Part shown: piece after piece, positions 55,271-64,000 of the stretch
Layout of the letters: every line of letters starts with the position of its first letter
Position numbering within the stretch: the first letter of the stretch is position 1
NCBI RefSeq assembly: GCF_027531905.1
Contig: NZ_JAPZSU010000008.1
Coordinates: 88,793 to 152,792 of the forward strand
Reading direction: 5' to 3'
DNA: 64,000 nt
Source: Flavobacterium sp.
GTDB taxonomy: Bacteria; Bacteroidota; Bacteroidia; Flavobacteriales; Flavobacteriaceae
Notes under the pieces: generated by a model
Seen by the model: only the letters and a program-made list of their open reading frames with translations
The model's database searches: none
Told to the model about the DNA's origin: nothing
Position numbers and translations under genes: made by a program

Positions 55271-56392
55271 TTAAAAGAGTTCTTTTCTAAACGTTTTTCT
55301 TCTACAATGAATGGTGGGGTCAAAATTTTTCCATAGCAATTGAATGGCTAGATTGTCTGCCAATTCGGGAGTACGGATGCAATTTTGAATGCCTTTTTCG
55401 GTAAAAGTGGTGTGGTATTCTTTAAAAATAATAGCGTGAACTCCTTTGTTTTGGTAGTCAGGATGCACGCCAATTAAGTAAAAAAGAACGTCTTTGCTGT
55501 TTTTTCTTGCTTGTAATAAATGAAGGAAACCAAAAGGAAATAATTTGCCTTTCGCTTTTTGTAGCGCTTTTGAAAAACTCGGCATTACTATGGCAAAAGC
55601 GACCAGATTTCCGTCTTTGTCTTCTACATATTTAATGTATTCTGGATTGATGAAGTTGATGTATTTGTTTTTGAAATATTCCTTCTGAATATCCGTGATT
55701 GCTACAAACGAGGAAAGTTTGGCATACGATTCATTGAATAAATCAAACATTTTGTCCACATACGGAAGGACGTCTTTGGTTTTGGTGAAATTGATGGCTT
55801 TTAATTGGTATCGCTTTCTAATCAATTCCTCTGCTTTCTCGAAAGTTTCTGGTTTTACATTTGAAAAAGGGAATTTGTTTTCGACATATTCTTTTTCGGT
55901 AACGAAGCCCAATTGTTCAAAGTGTTGCGCATAATAAGGATGATTGTACCAAGTAATCATCGTGCCAATTTCTTCAAAACCTTCGGTTAGCACGCCTACT
56001 TTGTCTAGATTCGAAAACCCCATCGGGCCTTCTACATAGTCTAGGTTGTTTTTACGTCCTAGTTCATACACTTTTTCAAGTAGGACTTGGGTTACGGTTA
56101 TGTCATCAATAACGTCAAACCAACCAAAACGAACCTTTCTTTTCTGTTGATGATTGACTTCATCCCAATTGATGATCGTGGCGATTCGTCCAACAATTTC
56201 TTGGTTTCTTTTGGCAACATAAAAATAGGCTTCGGCATTTTCAAAAGCAGGATTTTTGGTTTTATCAAAAGTTTCCAATTCATCTGCAATCAATGGCGGT
56301 ACCCAATAGTTGTTGTTTTTATAGAGCGAAAAGGGGAATTTTATAAATTCGGTGATTTCTTTTTTGCTTTTGGCTTCGTGAATCGTAATCAT
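55271..56392 (-). CDS. GNAT-fold N-acyltransferase (candidate ceramide synthase bCerS)
   Basis: The product has 373 residues, no signal. It has two GNAT-like halves: FIKFPFSLYKNNNYWVPPLI, YFYVAKRNQEIVGRIATIIN, LDYVEGPMGFSNLDKVGVLT, MITWYNHPYYAQHFEQLGF and VLFYLIGVHPDYQNKGVHAI. Annotated as GTP cyclohydrolase in some genomes, which I reject. The same pattern is recalled for bacterial ceramide synthase, a GNAT relative that acylates sphinganine, though Bacteroidetes assignment is uncertain. It faces the alpha-oxoamine synthase gene, with which it may make sphingolipid or sulfonolipid. Confidence 0.6.
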   Translation of the reverse strand: MITIHEAKSKKEITEFIKFPFSLYKNNNYWVPPLIADELETFDKTKNPAFENAEAYFYVAKRNQEIVGRIATIINWDEVNHQQKRKVRFGWFDVIDDITVTQVLLEKVYELGRKNNLDYVEGPMGFSNLDKVGVLTEGFEEIGTMITWYNHPYYAQHFEQLGFVTEKEYVENKFPFSNVKPETFEKAEELIRKRYQLKAINFTKTKDVLPYVDKMFDLFNESYAKLSSFVAITDIQKEYFKNKYINFINPEYIKYVEDKDGNLVAFAIVMPSFSKALQKAKGKLFPFGFLHLLQARKNSKDVLFYLIGVHPDYQNKGVHAIIFKEYHTTFTEKGIQNCIRTPELADNLAIQLLWKNFDPTIHCRRKTFRKELF

Positions 56393-56442
56393 GGATTATA
56401 AAGTGTAAAGTGTAGGTGCGAATATAGCCAACTTTTGACCAT

Positions 56443-56470
56443 AAAAAAAGCCCAAGTATGGGCTTCTTTA
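56443..56470. terminator. small bidirectional terminator-like hairpin
   Basis: AAGCCCA pairs with TGGGCTT around AGTA, with A-run before and a T-rich stretch after. It lies in the 118-bp gap between two minus-strand genes, after the transporter stop. Confidence 0.65.
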
Positions 56471-56510
56471 CTAATTGAATTTGAATTTTATTCTTCTTTC
56501 TCGTTCTTGA

Positions 56511-57422
56511 TTATCGGTTGCTTTTTTTCTTTTTGTTTGCATTTTTCATTCTTGACATTGCTTTTTTGTAAAAACCATCATAGCGCCAAGAAACGCCAAA
56601 TCCTCCATATAAAATGGTTGGGGTGTCTTTGAAATTGGTACTGATTGAAGCGTCAATTTGTAGGTTATCGCTAAGCAAATAAGCAGCTCCACCACGAACA
56701 AGCATATCGCTATAAAAATCACTGTTGAAACCTTGGTTTTCAATAAAACCAGACCATTTTTTACTGAATCCGCGAGTTAAAGTCACTACGTAGCCATAAC
56801 TTGGATAGTCTGTGCCAACATAATCAGCGATGATATTGGTCACAAAAACCCAACGCCCATCTCCTAAATGATTTTGGGTAATCAGCATGACTTTTGGCGA
56901 AATGCTTGATTTTAGTGAAAAGGCATACGGATTTCCTTCGAAAACAAAATTCGCTCCAGCAAATAAAGAAACCGCTGGTAAAAACTGTCTCCAGTTGAAC
57001 TTTTGGTTGGCATTCCAACTGTAAATGTTGACCTTTTTTTCATAATTTTTAAAAGGGTCATAAATTAAATATTTGGCGCCTACATTAGTCTGTCTAAAAT
57101 TGGCTCTTTTGGTTGAACTAAAGTTGCTATCGAGTTGGTCATTTTGATATTGAATATCTGCAATAACTTCTAATCTTTCTAAAAATGCGCCCCAACGAAT
57201 CGTAGCATCTAGACCAAAACCATTCACATCATAATTTAATAAATTGTGATGGGAAGTAATGCCATAAATACCACTTTCGATCTGTATGATGTTTTTACCC
57301 ACCCCATAAGCAGACATAGTTTCTCCTGGGCGATTGGAGTTAATTTGATCAGTAAATTGCCCATAGTGAGCAAAAGGAGCTAAAAATAAAGCGATTAAAG
57401 CAATTTTCTTGAATGGGAACAT
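56511..57422 (-). CDS. outer-membrane transporter (MetA-pathway phenol-type)
   Basis: The product has 303 residues. A signal peptide ends HYGQ at about residue 21. The beta-barrel is of the phenol-degradation MetA type (Phenol_MetA_deg): DQINSNRPGETMSAYGVGK, IIQIESGIYGITSH, WSGFIENQGFNSDFYSDMLV and LQIDASISTNFKDTPTILYG. The N-terminal motif NRPG is typical. Substrate is unknown. The C-terminus is basic (KNANKKKKSNR), which is odd for a barrel end. A -7-like TACATTTG (complement of 57458-57465) lies upstream. Confidence 0.78.
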   Translation of the reverse strand: MFPFKKIALIALFLAPFAHYGQFTDQINSNRPGETMSAYGVGKNIIQIESGIYGITSHHNLLNYDVNGFGLDATIRWGAFLERLEVIADIQYQNDQLDSNFSSTKRANFRQTNVGAKYLIYDPFKNYEKKVNIYSWNANQKFNWRQFLPAVSLFAGANFVFEGNPYAFSLKSSISPKVMLITQNHLGDGRWVFVTNIIADYVGTDYPSYGYVVTLTRGFSKKWSGFIENQGFNSDFYSDMLVRGGAAYLLSDNLQIDASISTNFKDTPTILYGGFGVSWRYDGFYKKAMSRMKNANKKKKSNR

Positions 57423-57520
57423 AGTTATATTCTTTTGATTTAAAATAGTAACGCAACCAAATGTACTATATTTTATTATTTATTTAAGATTAGAATTTTA
57501 AATTTGACCATTTGATTTAC

Positions 57521-57528
57521 TAATTTTG
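57521..57528 (+). promoter_or_regulatory. -7 element of the DUF4834 gene
   Basis: TAATTTTG matches TAnnTTTG, 15 bp before the ATG at 57544. It makes a TTG start at 57526 unlikely. Confidence 0.4.
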
Positions 57529-57543
57529 AAAAAAAAATTAGAT

Positions 57544-57849
57544 ATGCAATTAGCTTCATTTAGTGGATTTGTAAGAACATTGTTGTACATGATTATGTTT
57601 TACTATGTTTTTAAATTTTTGGCTAAACTTTTTTTGCCGATTTTAGTTAAAAAAGCGGTAGAAAAAGCTGGTGAAAATTTTCAGCAGCAGCAACAATATG
57701 CGCAACAGCAATATACACAGCAACAATATGCGCAAAATAATAGAAGATATAGCAATCAAGACGAGATTATTGTTGATACGGCTCGATCCAAAAACCCAAA
57801 AGAGACCAAAAAAGTGGGAGAATATGTGGATTACGAAGAAATAGATTAA
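57544..57849 (+). CDS. DUF4834 family membrane protein
   Basis: The product has 101 residues. The hydrophobic N-terminus (ASFSGFVRTLLYMIMFYYVF) is followed by a Gln/Tyr-rich segment (QQQQQYAQQQYTQQQ), then the charged tail DEIIVDTARSKNPKETKKVG ending DYEEID. This is DUF4834, a small Bacteroidetes membrane family without known function, often just before yfhO, as here (48 bp). The start at 57544 gives MQLASFSGF. Confidence 0.8.
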   Translation: MQLASFSGFVRTLLYMIMFYYVFKFLAKLFLPILVKKAVEKAGENFQQQQQYAQQQYTQQQYAQNNRRYSNQDEIIVDTARSKNPKETKKVGEYVDYEEID

Positions 57850-57854
57850 ATTTG
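57847..57854 (+). promoter_or_regulatory. -7-like element of yfhO
   Basis: TAAATTTG matches TAnnTTTG and overlaps the DUF4834 stop codon. It is 43 bp before the yfhO start. Use is unproven. Confidence 0.4.
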
Positions 57855-57897
57855 TGCACTGAAGCCCATTTTTAAATCTAATTCAAATCTGAATCCA

Positions 57898-60318
57898 TTG
57901 AAAGTATTAAATAAATTTTACCCGCACGCATTAGCTATTTTAGGTTTTGTAGTTATTTCTTTAATTTATTTTTATCCTGTTTTACAAGGAAAGCAAATCT
58001 TCCAGTCCGATATCGCTCAGTTTACTGGGATGGCCAAAGAGCAAAACGACTTTAGAGCCATCGAACATCAGGAACCTTATTGGACAAATGCTGCTTTTGG
58101 TGGAATGCCTACCTATCAATTAGGTGCAAAATATCCTCACGATTACATCGGGGCTCTAGATGATGCTATCCGATTCTTACCTCGACCAGCCGATTATTTA
58201 TTCTTATACTTTCTAGGATTCTACGGACTTTTATTGGTTTTAAAAATCGACCCGCTTAAAGCCTTTTTTGGTGCGATTGCCTTTGGCTTTTCTACATATT
58301 TGATTATTATTTTGGGAGTTGGGCACAATGCCAAAGCCCACGCTATTGGGTATATGCCTATGGTAATTGCAGGTTTTATACTTGTTTTTCAGCGTAAATA
58401 TATTCTAGGTGGCTTGGTTACGTTGTTTGCCACAGCTCTAGAAATTAATGCGAATCACTTTCAAATGACCTATTATTTGTTGTTGTTTTTATTGATTTTG
58501 GTAGGGTATTATTCGTATCAAGCCATCAAAGAAAAACAATATAAAGACCTTGGCAAAAGCTTTGGAATATTAGCTATTTCAGGAATTTTGGCGATTGGGG
58601 CAAATGCTACCAATTTACTAGCTACTTCTGAATATGCTGCTTTTAGTACTCGTGGGAAAAGTGAATTGACGTTTAATCCAGACGGTTCAAAGAAAACGGA
58701 AGATATCGCCTTGTCTCGCGAATACATTACAGAATACAGTTATGGTATCATGGAGAGTTTCAATTTGATTGCACCAAGACTCTTTGGTGGTTCAAATAGT
58801 GAAGCTCTTGGGAAAGACAGTGCTATGTTTGAATTTATGGTGGGTCAAGGTGTACCTGAAGATCAGGCTGCCGATTTTACCAATGGATTACCAACGTACT
58901 GGGGAGATCAGCCGATTGTGGCTGCTCCAGCATATATTGGAGTTGTGGTTTTCTTTTTGGCGGTTTTAGCATTATTTATTGATAAAAGAAAAATCAAATA
59001 TGTATTCTTTGGAGGCGCTATGTTTGCGTTAATCCTGTCTTGGGGAAAAAACTTTTCTTTAGTGACGGATTTTTTCATCGATTATATTCCGATGTATGAC
59101 AAATTTAGAGCGGTTTCGTCTATTCAGGTCATCCTCGAATTGTGCTTTCCAGTATTGGCTATAATGGGATTACAATCCTTTTTTACTTTAGAGAAATCAC
59201 AACAAACTAAAGGAATTTTGCATACAGCATTATTTGGTTTAGGTGTTATGCTCATTCTTTTTGTGAGTAAAGGTGCGTGGAGTTATTCAGGTAGCAGCGA
59301 TGGATTGTATTTGCAAAATTATGGTCCTGGATTTGTAGACGCGCTAAAAGCAGATCGTATGAGTTTGTATACTGCCGATTTGTTGCGTTCTACCTTTTTT
59401 ATAGTCGTTATCGCTGTAGTTTTATGGTTGTATACTCAAAAAAGATTGACACAAAATACCGCTATAATTATTGTTGGCTTTTTGATGATTTTTGATCTTT
59501 TCTTCGTGGATAAAAAATATGTGTCAGGAAAAGATTTTATGAATGGTAGAGAAGTTGCGGCTCCATTTCAAGAAACTCCTGCCGATATTCAGATTTTAAA
59601 AGATGTATCGAACTACAGAGTTTTTGAGGTAAGTGGAAATCTATCAAGCGCAAGGGCTTCATACTTTCATAAATCTTTGGGAGGTTATCACGCGGCTAAG
59701 CCTAGAAGAATTCAGCAGTTATTCGATTATCAAATCGCTAAAAATAATATTGAGGTTTTAGATTTTTTAAATGTAAAATACATCATTCAAACCGATAAAG
59801 AAGGTAAAGAATTTCCAACCGTTAATCCTAATGCCAATGGAAACGCTTGGTTTGTAAGTCAAATAAAAGCAGTTTCTTCTGCAGATGAAGAAATGAAAGC
59901 TTTGGATAAATTCGATTCTAAAAATGTGGCAATTGTCAATACAAAAGAGTTTGCCATTCAAAATAAAAGCTTTGTAAAAGATGCTTCAGCGGTAATTACT
60001 TTGGATGCCTACAAACCGAATCATCTAACGTATACTTCAACTAATGCTAATGCTGGTTTAGCTGTGTTTTCTGAAATGTACTATGCTAAAGGTTGGAAAG
60101 CCTACGTTGATGGTAAAGAAACGCCAATTTACAGAGTAGATTATGTTTTGAGAGCTATTGAAATTCCAAGGGGTAAACACCAAGTGGAATTCAAATTCGA
60201 GCCACAAGTGGTTCAAACGGGAAGTCTCATAGCCTTGGTTAGTTCTATTGGAATGCTATTGCTTTTGGTAGGAGGGATATATGTAGAGCGAAAAAAAGCT
60301 ACCAATAAGGGAAAGTAA
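57898..60318 (+). CDS. YfhO family membrane protein (TTG start)
   Basis: The product has 806 residues with about 12 TM helices and a large C-terminal exoplasmic region (about 560-760). It starts MKVLNKFYPHALAILGFVVI with QIFQSDIAQFTGM and PYWTNAAFGGMPTYQLG, signatures of YfhO, a GT-C-like fold that may add sugars to lipid or wall carriers. The start codon is TTG at 57898; no in-frame ATG precedes it and homologous starts fit. It leads a run with a glycosyltransferase and a flippase, consistent with glycan assembly. Overlap is nil; the spacer is 27 bp. Confidence 0.85.
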   Translation: MKVLNKFYPHALAILGFVVISLIYFYPVLQGKQIFQSDIAQFTGMAKEQNDFRAIEHQEPYWTNAAFGGMPTYQLGAKYPHDYIGALDDAIRFLPRPADYLFLYFLGFYGLLLVLKIDPLKAFFGAIAFGFSTYLIIILGVGHNAKAHAIGYMPMVIAGFILVFQRKYILGGLVTLFATALEINANHFQMTYYLLLFLLILVGYYSYQAIKEKQYKDLGKSFGILAISGILAIGANATNLLATSEYAAFSTRGKSELTFNPDGSKKTEDIALSREYITEYSYGIMESFNLIAPRLFGGSNSEALGKDSAMFEFMVGQGVPEDQAADFTNGLPTYWGDQPIVAAPAYIGVVVFFLAVLALFIDKRKIKYVFFGGAMFALILSWGKNFSLVTDFFIDYIPMYDKFRAVSSIQVILELCFPVLAIMGLQSFFTLEKSQQTKGILHTALFGLGVMLILFVSKGAWSYSGSSDGLYLQNYGPGFVDALKADRMSLYTADLLRSTFFIVVIAVVLWLYTQKRLTQNTAIIIVGFLMIFDLFFVDKKYVSGKDFMNGREVAAPFQETPADIQILKDVSNYRVFEVSGNLSSARASYFHKSLGGYHAAKPRRIQQLFDYQIAKNNIEVLDFLNVKYIIQTDKEGKEFPTVNPNANGNAWFVSQIKAVSSADEEMKALDKFDSKNVAIVNTKEFAIQNKSFVKDASAVITLDAYKPNHLTYTSTNANAGLAVFSEMYYAKGWKAYVDGKETPIYRVDYVLRAIEIPRGKHQVEFKFEPQVVQTGSLIALVSSIGMLLLLVGGIYVERKKATNKGK

Positions 60319-60345
60319 TTGTATTGAAAAATTGAAATTGATTTG

Positions 60346-61671
60346 ATGGATAAATCAGTAGGAATTTTCCCTTTGGGGACTAGTGGGCGTAAACTCTTAA
60401 TCATCACTTATTATTGGCCGCCAGCCGGTGGGCCAGGGGTGCAACGTTGGCTTAAGTTTGTAAAATATTTGCCAGATTTTGATGTACAGCCGATTGTGTA
60501 TATTCCAGAAAATCCAACTTATCCTATAGTCGATGCTCATTTAGAAAAAGAAGTGTCACAAAAAGCCATTGTTTTGAAAAAAAGCATTTTTGAACCCTAT
60601 CAATTGGCTTCTTTTTTTTCTAAAAATAAAACCAAAAAAATCAGCTCTGGAATCATTCCTAATCAAAAAAAACAATCCTTTTTGGAAGCGTTTTTATTGT
60701 GGATACGTGGGAACTTATTCATCCCAGATGCCCGTGTTTTTTGGGTGAAGCCTTCTGTGGCTTATTTAGAAAAATACATTACTGAAAATAATATCGATAC
60801 TATCGTTACTTCAGGTCCTCCTCACAGTTTGCATTTGATTGGATTGGAGTTGCAAAAAAAAGTAAACGTCAAATGGTTCGCCGATTTTCGTGACCCTTGG
60901 ACGACTATTGGCTATCACAAAGCCTTGCGTTTGTCTAGTTATGCTGCCAAAAAGCATAAAAAATTAGAACATCAAGTACTCAATGCTGCTGACACGATTA
61001 TTGTAACTAGCAAAACGACTAAAACAGAGTTTCAAGCCATTACATCAAAACCTATTGAAGTTATTACGAATGGGTATGATACGGAAAATGTTGCGCCACA
61101 AACATTAGATACCAAATTTTCTTTGGCGCATATTGGCTCGTTTTTATCTGAACGCAATCCATTAATTCTTTGGGAAAGTTTAGTAGAGTTACTTGCTGAA
61201 ATTCCTGAGTTTAAAAAACAACTTGAAATTAAGTTAATGGGCGCTGTAAGTCAGGAAGTATTGGATACGATTACCCGATTTGGACTCAATGACTATTTGA
61301 ATAATTTAGGCTATGTATCACACGATGAAGCGGTAGCGCATCAACGTAAATCGCAGGTATTATTGTTAATCGAAATTGATTCAGAAGATACCAAAAGCAT
61401 CATTCCTGGGAAACTTTTCGAATATATGGTTTCCGGAAGACCAATTATCGCTATTGGCCCCAAAGACTCTGATTTTGCTGAAATTATTACAGGAACCAAT
61501 ACTGGTGTGTTCTTTGAATATGATAAAAAACAGCAATTGAAAGCTACCATTTTAGCCTACTATCAACAATTTTTGGAAGGAAAATTACAATCAAATCCAG
61601 TAGGTTTGCAGAAATATTCCAGAAAGAGTTTAACCAAAGAACTAGCTACTCTTTTAACCTCAAAAAAGTAA
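60346..61671 (+). CDS. glycosyltransferase family 4 protein
   Basis: The product has 441 residues. It is a GT-B enzyme: LLIITYYWPPAGGPGVQRWL near the N-terminus (about 16-35), NLFIPDARVFWVKPSVAYLE, WFADFRDPWTTIGY and the donor site SIIPGKLFEYMVSGRPIIAI with an E near 380. It likely transfers a sugar from a nucleotide donor to a lipid-linked or surface glycan. The ATG at 60346 was chosen; an in-frame TTG three bases before adds one residue. It follows yfhO closely and precedes a flippase. Confidence 0.88.
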   Translation: MDKSVGIFPLGTSGRKLLIITYYWPPAGGPGVQRWLKFVKYLPDFDVQPIVYIPENPTYPIVDAHLEKEVSQKAIVLKKSIFEPYQLASFFSKNKTKKISSGIIPNQKKQSFLEAFLLWIRGNLFIPDARVFWVKPSVAYLEKYITENNIDTIVTSGPPHSLHLIGLELQKKVNVKWFADFRDPWTTIGYHKALRLSSYAAKKHKKLEHQVLNAADTIIVTSKTTKTEFQAITSKPIEVITNGYDTENVAPQTLDTKFSLAHIGSFLSERNPLILWESLVELLAEIPEFKKQLEIKLMGAVSQEVLDTITRFGLNDYLNNLGYVSHDEAVAHQRKSQVLLLIEIDSEDTKSIIPGKLFEYMVSGRPIIAIGPKDSDFAEIITGTNTGVFFEYDKKQQLKATILAYYQQFLEGKLQSNPVGLQKYSRKSLTKELATLLTSKK

Positions 61672-61708
61672 CTTCAAACCTCTAACTTCTAAATTCTACC
61701 TTCGAATA

Positions 61709-63178
61709 ATGGGCATAGTTTTAAATCAATCACTAAAAAATACTATAATTACTTATATCGGTTTTGGAATAGGGGGAATAAGTACCCTATTTTTATTTCC
61801 ATATATTTTAGGCAAAACCTATTATGGTCTTTCTAATTACATTTTGTCTTGTGCTAATGTGTTGATGCCTTTATTCGCCATTGGAATGCAAAATACTTTA
61901 GTGAAGTTTTATTCTCAGTGCAAAACCGAAGAGGAGAAAAATCAGTTTTTGTCTTTTACCGTTTTGTTTCCCTTACTTTTCAGTATTCCACTGATTTTAA
62001 TTGGCTTGTTTTTTTATGATGAAATTTTATTTTTTGTAACGAAGAAGAATCCAATTGTAAAAGATTTTATTTGGATGATTCCTTTTGTAGGATTGTCAAT
62101 GGCATATTTCGAAATATTTTATGCTTGGGCAAGAGTACACATGCATTCAGTTTTTGGTAATTTTATCAAAGAAGTGGGTTTACGACTATTTTCGTTATTC
62201 TCCCTTTTAGCTATGTACTTCAAGATGATTACAGCGGTAGAATTTATTTATCTTACCGCTGGAATCTATTTTATAGCTTTTTTGGTCACCATGTTTTATG
62301 CTTTCCGAATCAAAAAACCTGTTTTTCAGATAACTATTCCAAAGAATGTAAAAGGGATTGTCGAATATTCATTTTACATCATATTATCTGGAAGTGTTGC
62401 TAATCTGTTGTTGGATGGAGACAAAATTATGCTGAATCAGTATCTCGATATTGGGGACATAGGTATCTATTCTGTAGCTACTTTTATTGCTTTAGTGATT
62501 TCTGTGCCCAGTCGCGCGATGCATCAAATTGTATATCCTATTACGGCCAAACTAATGCACGACAACAAATACGACGAATTGAATATTTTGTATAAAAAAA
62601 CCTCCATCAATCTGCAAATAGTGGGTGGATTCGTGATGTTGTGCATCTTTGTCAACATCAATCAGTTGTATGAATTGTTGCCCAAAGAATTTGTTGGAAG
62701 TATACTTGTGGTTTTTATGATTGGCATCTCAAAATATTTCGATTTAATTCTAGGGAATAACAATGCCATTATTTTCAACTCCAAATACTATCGTATGGTC
62801 TTGTTTTTGGGGGTAATGTTAGCGTTATTAACCTTTTTACTCAATTGGATTTTTATTCCTTTATATGGCATAATTGGCTCCGCATTTGCTACTTTGTTGT
62901 CAATTACCGCGTACAGTATTGCCAAATTGTATTTTGTGGTTAATCGAATGCATCTGTATCCTTTTAGCAAACCAACTTTAGAATCATTAGGCATTACATT
63001 AATTCTTTTTCTTCTCTTTTACTTTTGGCAATTTCCATTTCATCCGATAATTGGGATAATGTTAAAGTCGATGTTGCTAACAATAGTCTATGTTTATACC
63101 AACTACAAAATGGTTATTTCTCCCGAAATCAATCAGGCTATCGATACGCTTTTTATTAAATTAAAAATAAAAAAATAG
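61709..63178 (+). CDS. oligosaccharide flippase (Wzx/MVF-like)
   Basis: The product has 489 residues and about 12-14 TM helices. N-terminus NTIITYIGFGIGGISTLFLF, a polar pore helix, and GDKIMLNQYLDIGDIGIYSV match polysaccharide transporters of the MOP superfamily. It would move lipid-linked glycans across the inner membrane. With yfhO and the glycosyltransferase it forms a surface-glycan module, though no O-antigen ligase is in the window. The C-terminus is basic (KLKIKK). Confidence 0.85.
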   Translation: MGIVLNQSLKNTIITYIGFGIGGISTLFLFPYILGKTYYGLSNYILSCANVLMPLFAIGMQNTLVKFYSQCKTEEEKNQFLSFTVLFPLLFSIPLILIGLFFYDEILFFVTKKNPIVKDFIWMIPFVGLSMAYFEIFYAWARVHMHSVFGNFIKEVGLRLFSLFSLLAMYFKMITAVEFIYLTAGIYFIAFLVTMFYAFRIKKPVFQITIPKNVKGIVEYSFYIILSGSVANLLLDGDKIMLNQYLDIGDIGIYSVATFIALVISVPSRAMHQIVYPITAKLMHDNKYDELNILYKKTSINLQIVGGFVMLCIFVNINQLYELLPKEFVGSILVVFMIGISKYFDLILGNNNAIIFNSKYYRMVLFLGVMLALLTFLLNWIFIPLYGIIGSAFATLLSITAYSIAKLYFVVNRMHLYPFSKPTLESLGITLILFLLFYFWQFPFHPIIGIMLKSMLLTIVYVYTNYKMVISPEINQAIDTLFIKLKIKK

Positions 63179-63267
63179 CATTCACTCGCTTTAAATAGTA
63201 GGAATTCTGTTAAAAGTATGTTGTTTTGTATTTATATTTGTTAAGCAAAATTTCATAAAAATGATGT

Positions 63268-63372
63268 TTAGGAGCAGTGGTCAAAGGATTTTTTGGTCAC
63301 ATCGTCCCGCCATCCGCTATATCTTTGCTTTTTAAAGAAAAAAAGCAAAGGATGCCGCTGCTGTCGGGGCTA
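63268..63372 (+). repeat. dispersed structured element, copy 5
   Basis: Core 63304-63370 (67 nt): GTCCCG/CGGGGC outer stem, CCGCTATATCT and GGATGCCGCT constant blocks, and an apical TTTGCTTTTT/AAAAAGCAAA hairpin. It begins TTAGGAGCAGTGG, with a second GTGGTCAAA/TTTGGTCAC hairpin before the core. Confidence 0.75.
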
Positions 63373-63445
63373 AAAGGAAGCATTTGGCTTTCTTGCTAGC
63401 ATTACAACGAAATTGCATAGTTTAATTCAAAGACAGTCAATTACT

Positions 63446-63874
63446 ATGAACCGCACGAAAGCCTTTAGAATCCTTTTCATTTTATTCATTTTTACTACTA
63501 TTTTGTGGGGGCAAAATTCAGCATTCAAACCTGATGGAAAGACCGCTACAACCATAAAACCAGATACTGTTCCAACTATAAAAGAGCGTTATCCAGTAGC
63601 TCCTTTTCAGGACACTTTATTCTTTATCCATAATAAAATAGGAAGTTTTTCTCCAGAAAAAAGAGCTAAAGCCATTGCTGAAAGAATCCAACAAATTTAC
63701 AGTGACCCTTTATTCGAAGCAGACTCATTAAAAATCGTCCCAGCTGATATTACGCTCGATATCGTTTACAAAGAAGCCTTTATCATAATGTCGATAACCA
63801 CGCTTGATGCTCAATCTGTAGGCAAAGACAGCCAATCCTTAGCAGCGCAAAATGTAAAGCTAAGTAATGGTTAA
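63446..63874 (+). pseudogene. truncated N-terminus of a mechanosensitive channel
   Basis: The fragment has 142 residues. A signal peptide ends TTILWGQ, followed by VAPFQDTLFFIHNKIGSF, KRAKAIAERIQQIYSDPLFE and SLKIVPADITLDIVYKEAF, which I recall as the N-terminal part of flavobacterial MscS-like channel proteins. No TM channel domain follows; the frame stops at 63872-63874 where an IS630-like transposase begins on the other strand. An insertion probably cut the gene. If the recalled family is wrong, this is simply a short exported protein. Confidence 0.55.
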
Positions 63875-64000
63875 AATTTAATGTCGTATTTAGTTCCAAA
63901 ATTAGTCAGGACAAAATTTAATTTTTCTTTGAGGTTTTCGAATGATTTATAAGCATCAAAATCTAACCATTGATATTTTATTCTTCGCCATAGAATTTCA
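63860..64000 (-). mobile_element. left part of an IS630-family insertion
   Basis: The transposase end and the coincident stop of the truncated channel gene place one IS boundary near 63855-63870. IS630 elements insert at TA; no terminal inverted repeat can be tested because the other end is outside the window. Confidence 0.6.
63871..64000 (-). CDS. IS630-family transposase, C-terminal end (runs off window)
   Basis: Forty-two codons are visible from the right edge to a stop complementary to 63871-63873. The residues begin E-I-L-W-R-R-I-K-Y and continue WLDFDAYKSFENLKEKL to FGTKYDIKF. This is the C-terminal end of an IS630/Tc1-like DDE transposase: the E of the NxIE-x-L-W motif is the last catalytic residue. 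The DDE motif's earlier parts lie beyond the window. Confidence 0.8.
   Translation of the reverse strand, partial: EILWRRIKYQWLDFDAYKSFENLKEKLNFVLTNFGTKYDIKF

Noticed and set aside
55271..56392. GTP cyclohydrolase
   Set aside because: No GTP cyclohydrolase zinc or catalytic motifs; the fold pattern is GNAT-like.

Overview
The window looks like a chromosome segment of a Flavobacteriaceae bacterium, most likely Flavobacterium or a close relative. This rests on the AT-rich sequence, the Bacteroidetes -7 promoter element TAnnTTTG in front of many genes, and a gliding gene (gldI), and also on type III glutamine synthetase, a Xus-like iron-uptake operon and Bacteroidetes-specific families (DUF4374, DUF4834, DUF4197, YfhO). 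No rRNA or tRNA gene was seen. All functions are read from sequence by eye; no database search was run.

Layout. (1) 1-5,600: the start of an ankyrin-repeat gene, then a minus-strand iron or xenosiderophore uptake operon (TonB-dependent receptor, DUF4374 surface lipoprotein, PepSY inner-membrane protein). The ankyrin gene and this operon carry an identical 17-bp palindrome near their promoters. (2) 5,700-9,450: small lipoprotein and membrane genes, then a two-gene cassette resembling the anti-phage system GAPS4, set between repeat-rich spacers. (3) 9,500-14,100: prfA, a four-helix-bundle gene, pyrF, a BtuF-like binding protein and a hydrolase, with an 86-bp tandem repeat between pyrF and the binding-protein gene. 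(4) 14,250-26,200: DUF4197, purU, icmF (fused isobutyryl-CoA mutase), an AraC regulator, an esterase, a lipoprotein, TerC and glutamine synthetase III. (5) 26,300-32,000: a complete curli-type amyloid operon: two curlin-repeat proteins, a CsgH-CsgE protein split by a frameshift, CsgF, CsgG with an added beta-barrel domain, and a beta-propeller lipoprotein. (6) 32,100-41,900: purM, small genes, two cyclophilin-FKBP fusion isomerases with gldI and an NrnA-like phosphatase, a CLC transporter and a RidA-family protein. (7) 42,300-52,800: guaA, a LysM protein, DUF3820, pyrG, yidC, a MORN-like protein and mnmA. (8) 52,900-63,200: a GNAT, a serine palmitoyltransferase-like enzyme facing a GNAT-like N-acyltransferase (probable sphingolipid or sulfonolipid synthesis), an outer-membrane transporter, DUF4834, YfhO, a glycosyltransferase and a flippase. 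(9) 63,400-64,000: the N-terminus of a mechanosensitive channel gene cut short beside an IS630-family transposase that runs off the end.

The spacers are unusually structured. A dispersed element of about 66 nt (9,336, 42,048 and 63,304, plus divergent relatives) keeps its pairing while its stem sequences change, which points to a structured RNA or hairpin DNA repeat. There is also a 34-bp perfect palindrome between purU and icmF, a MITE-like inverted-repeat unit at 41,338-41,480, and a REP-like hairpin beside the candidate defence cassette.

The leads I rate highest are the structured repeat family, the GAPS4-like cassette, the CsgH-CsgE architecture with its A10 frameshift, and the shared iron-type palindrome.
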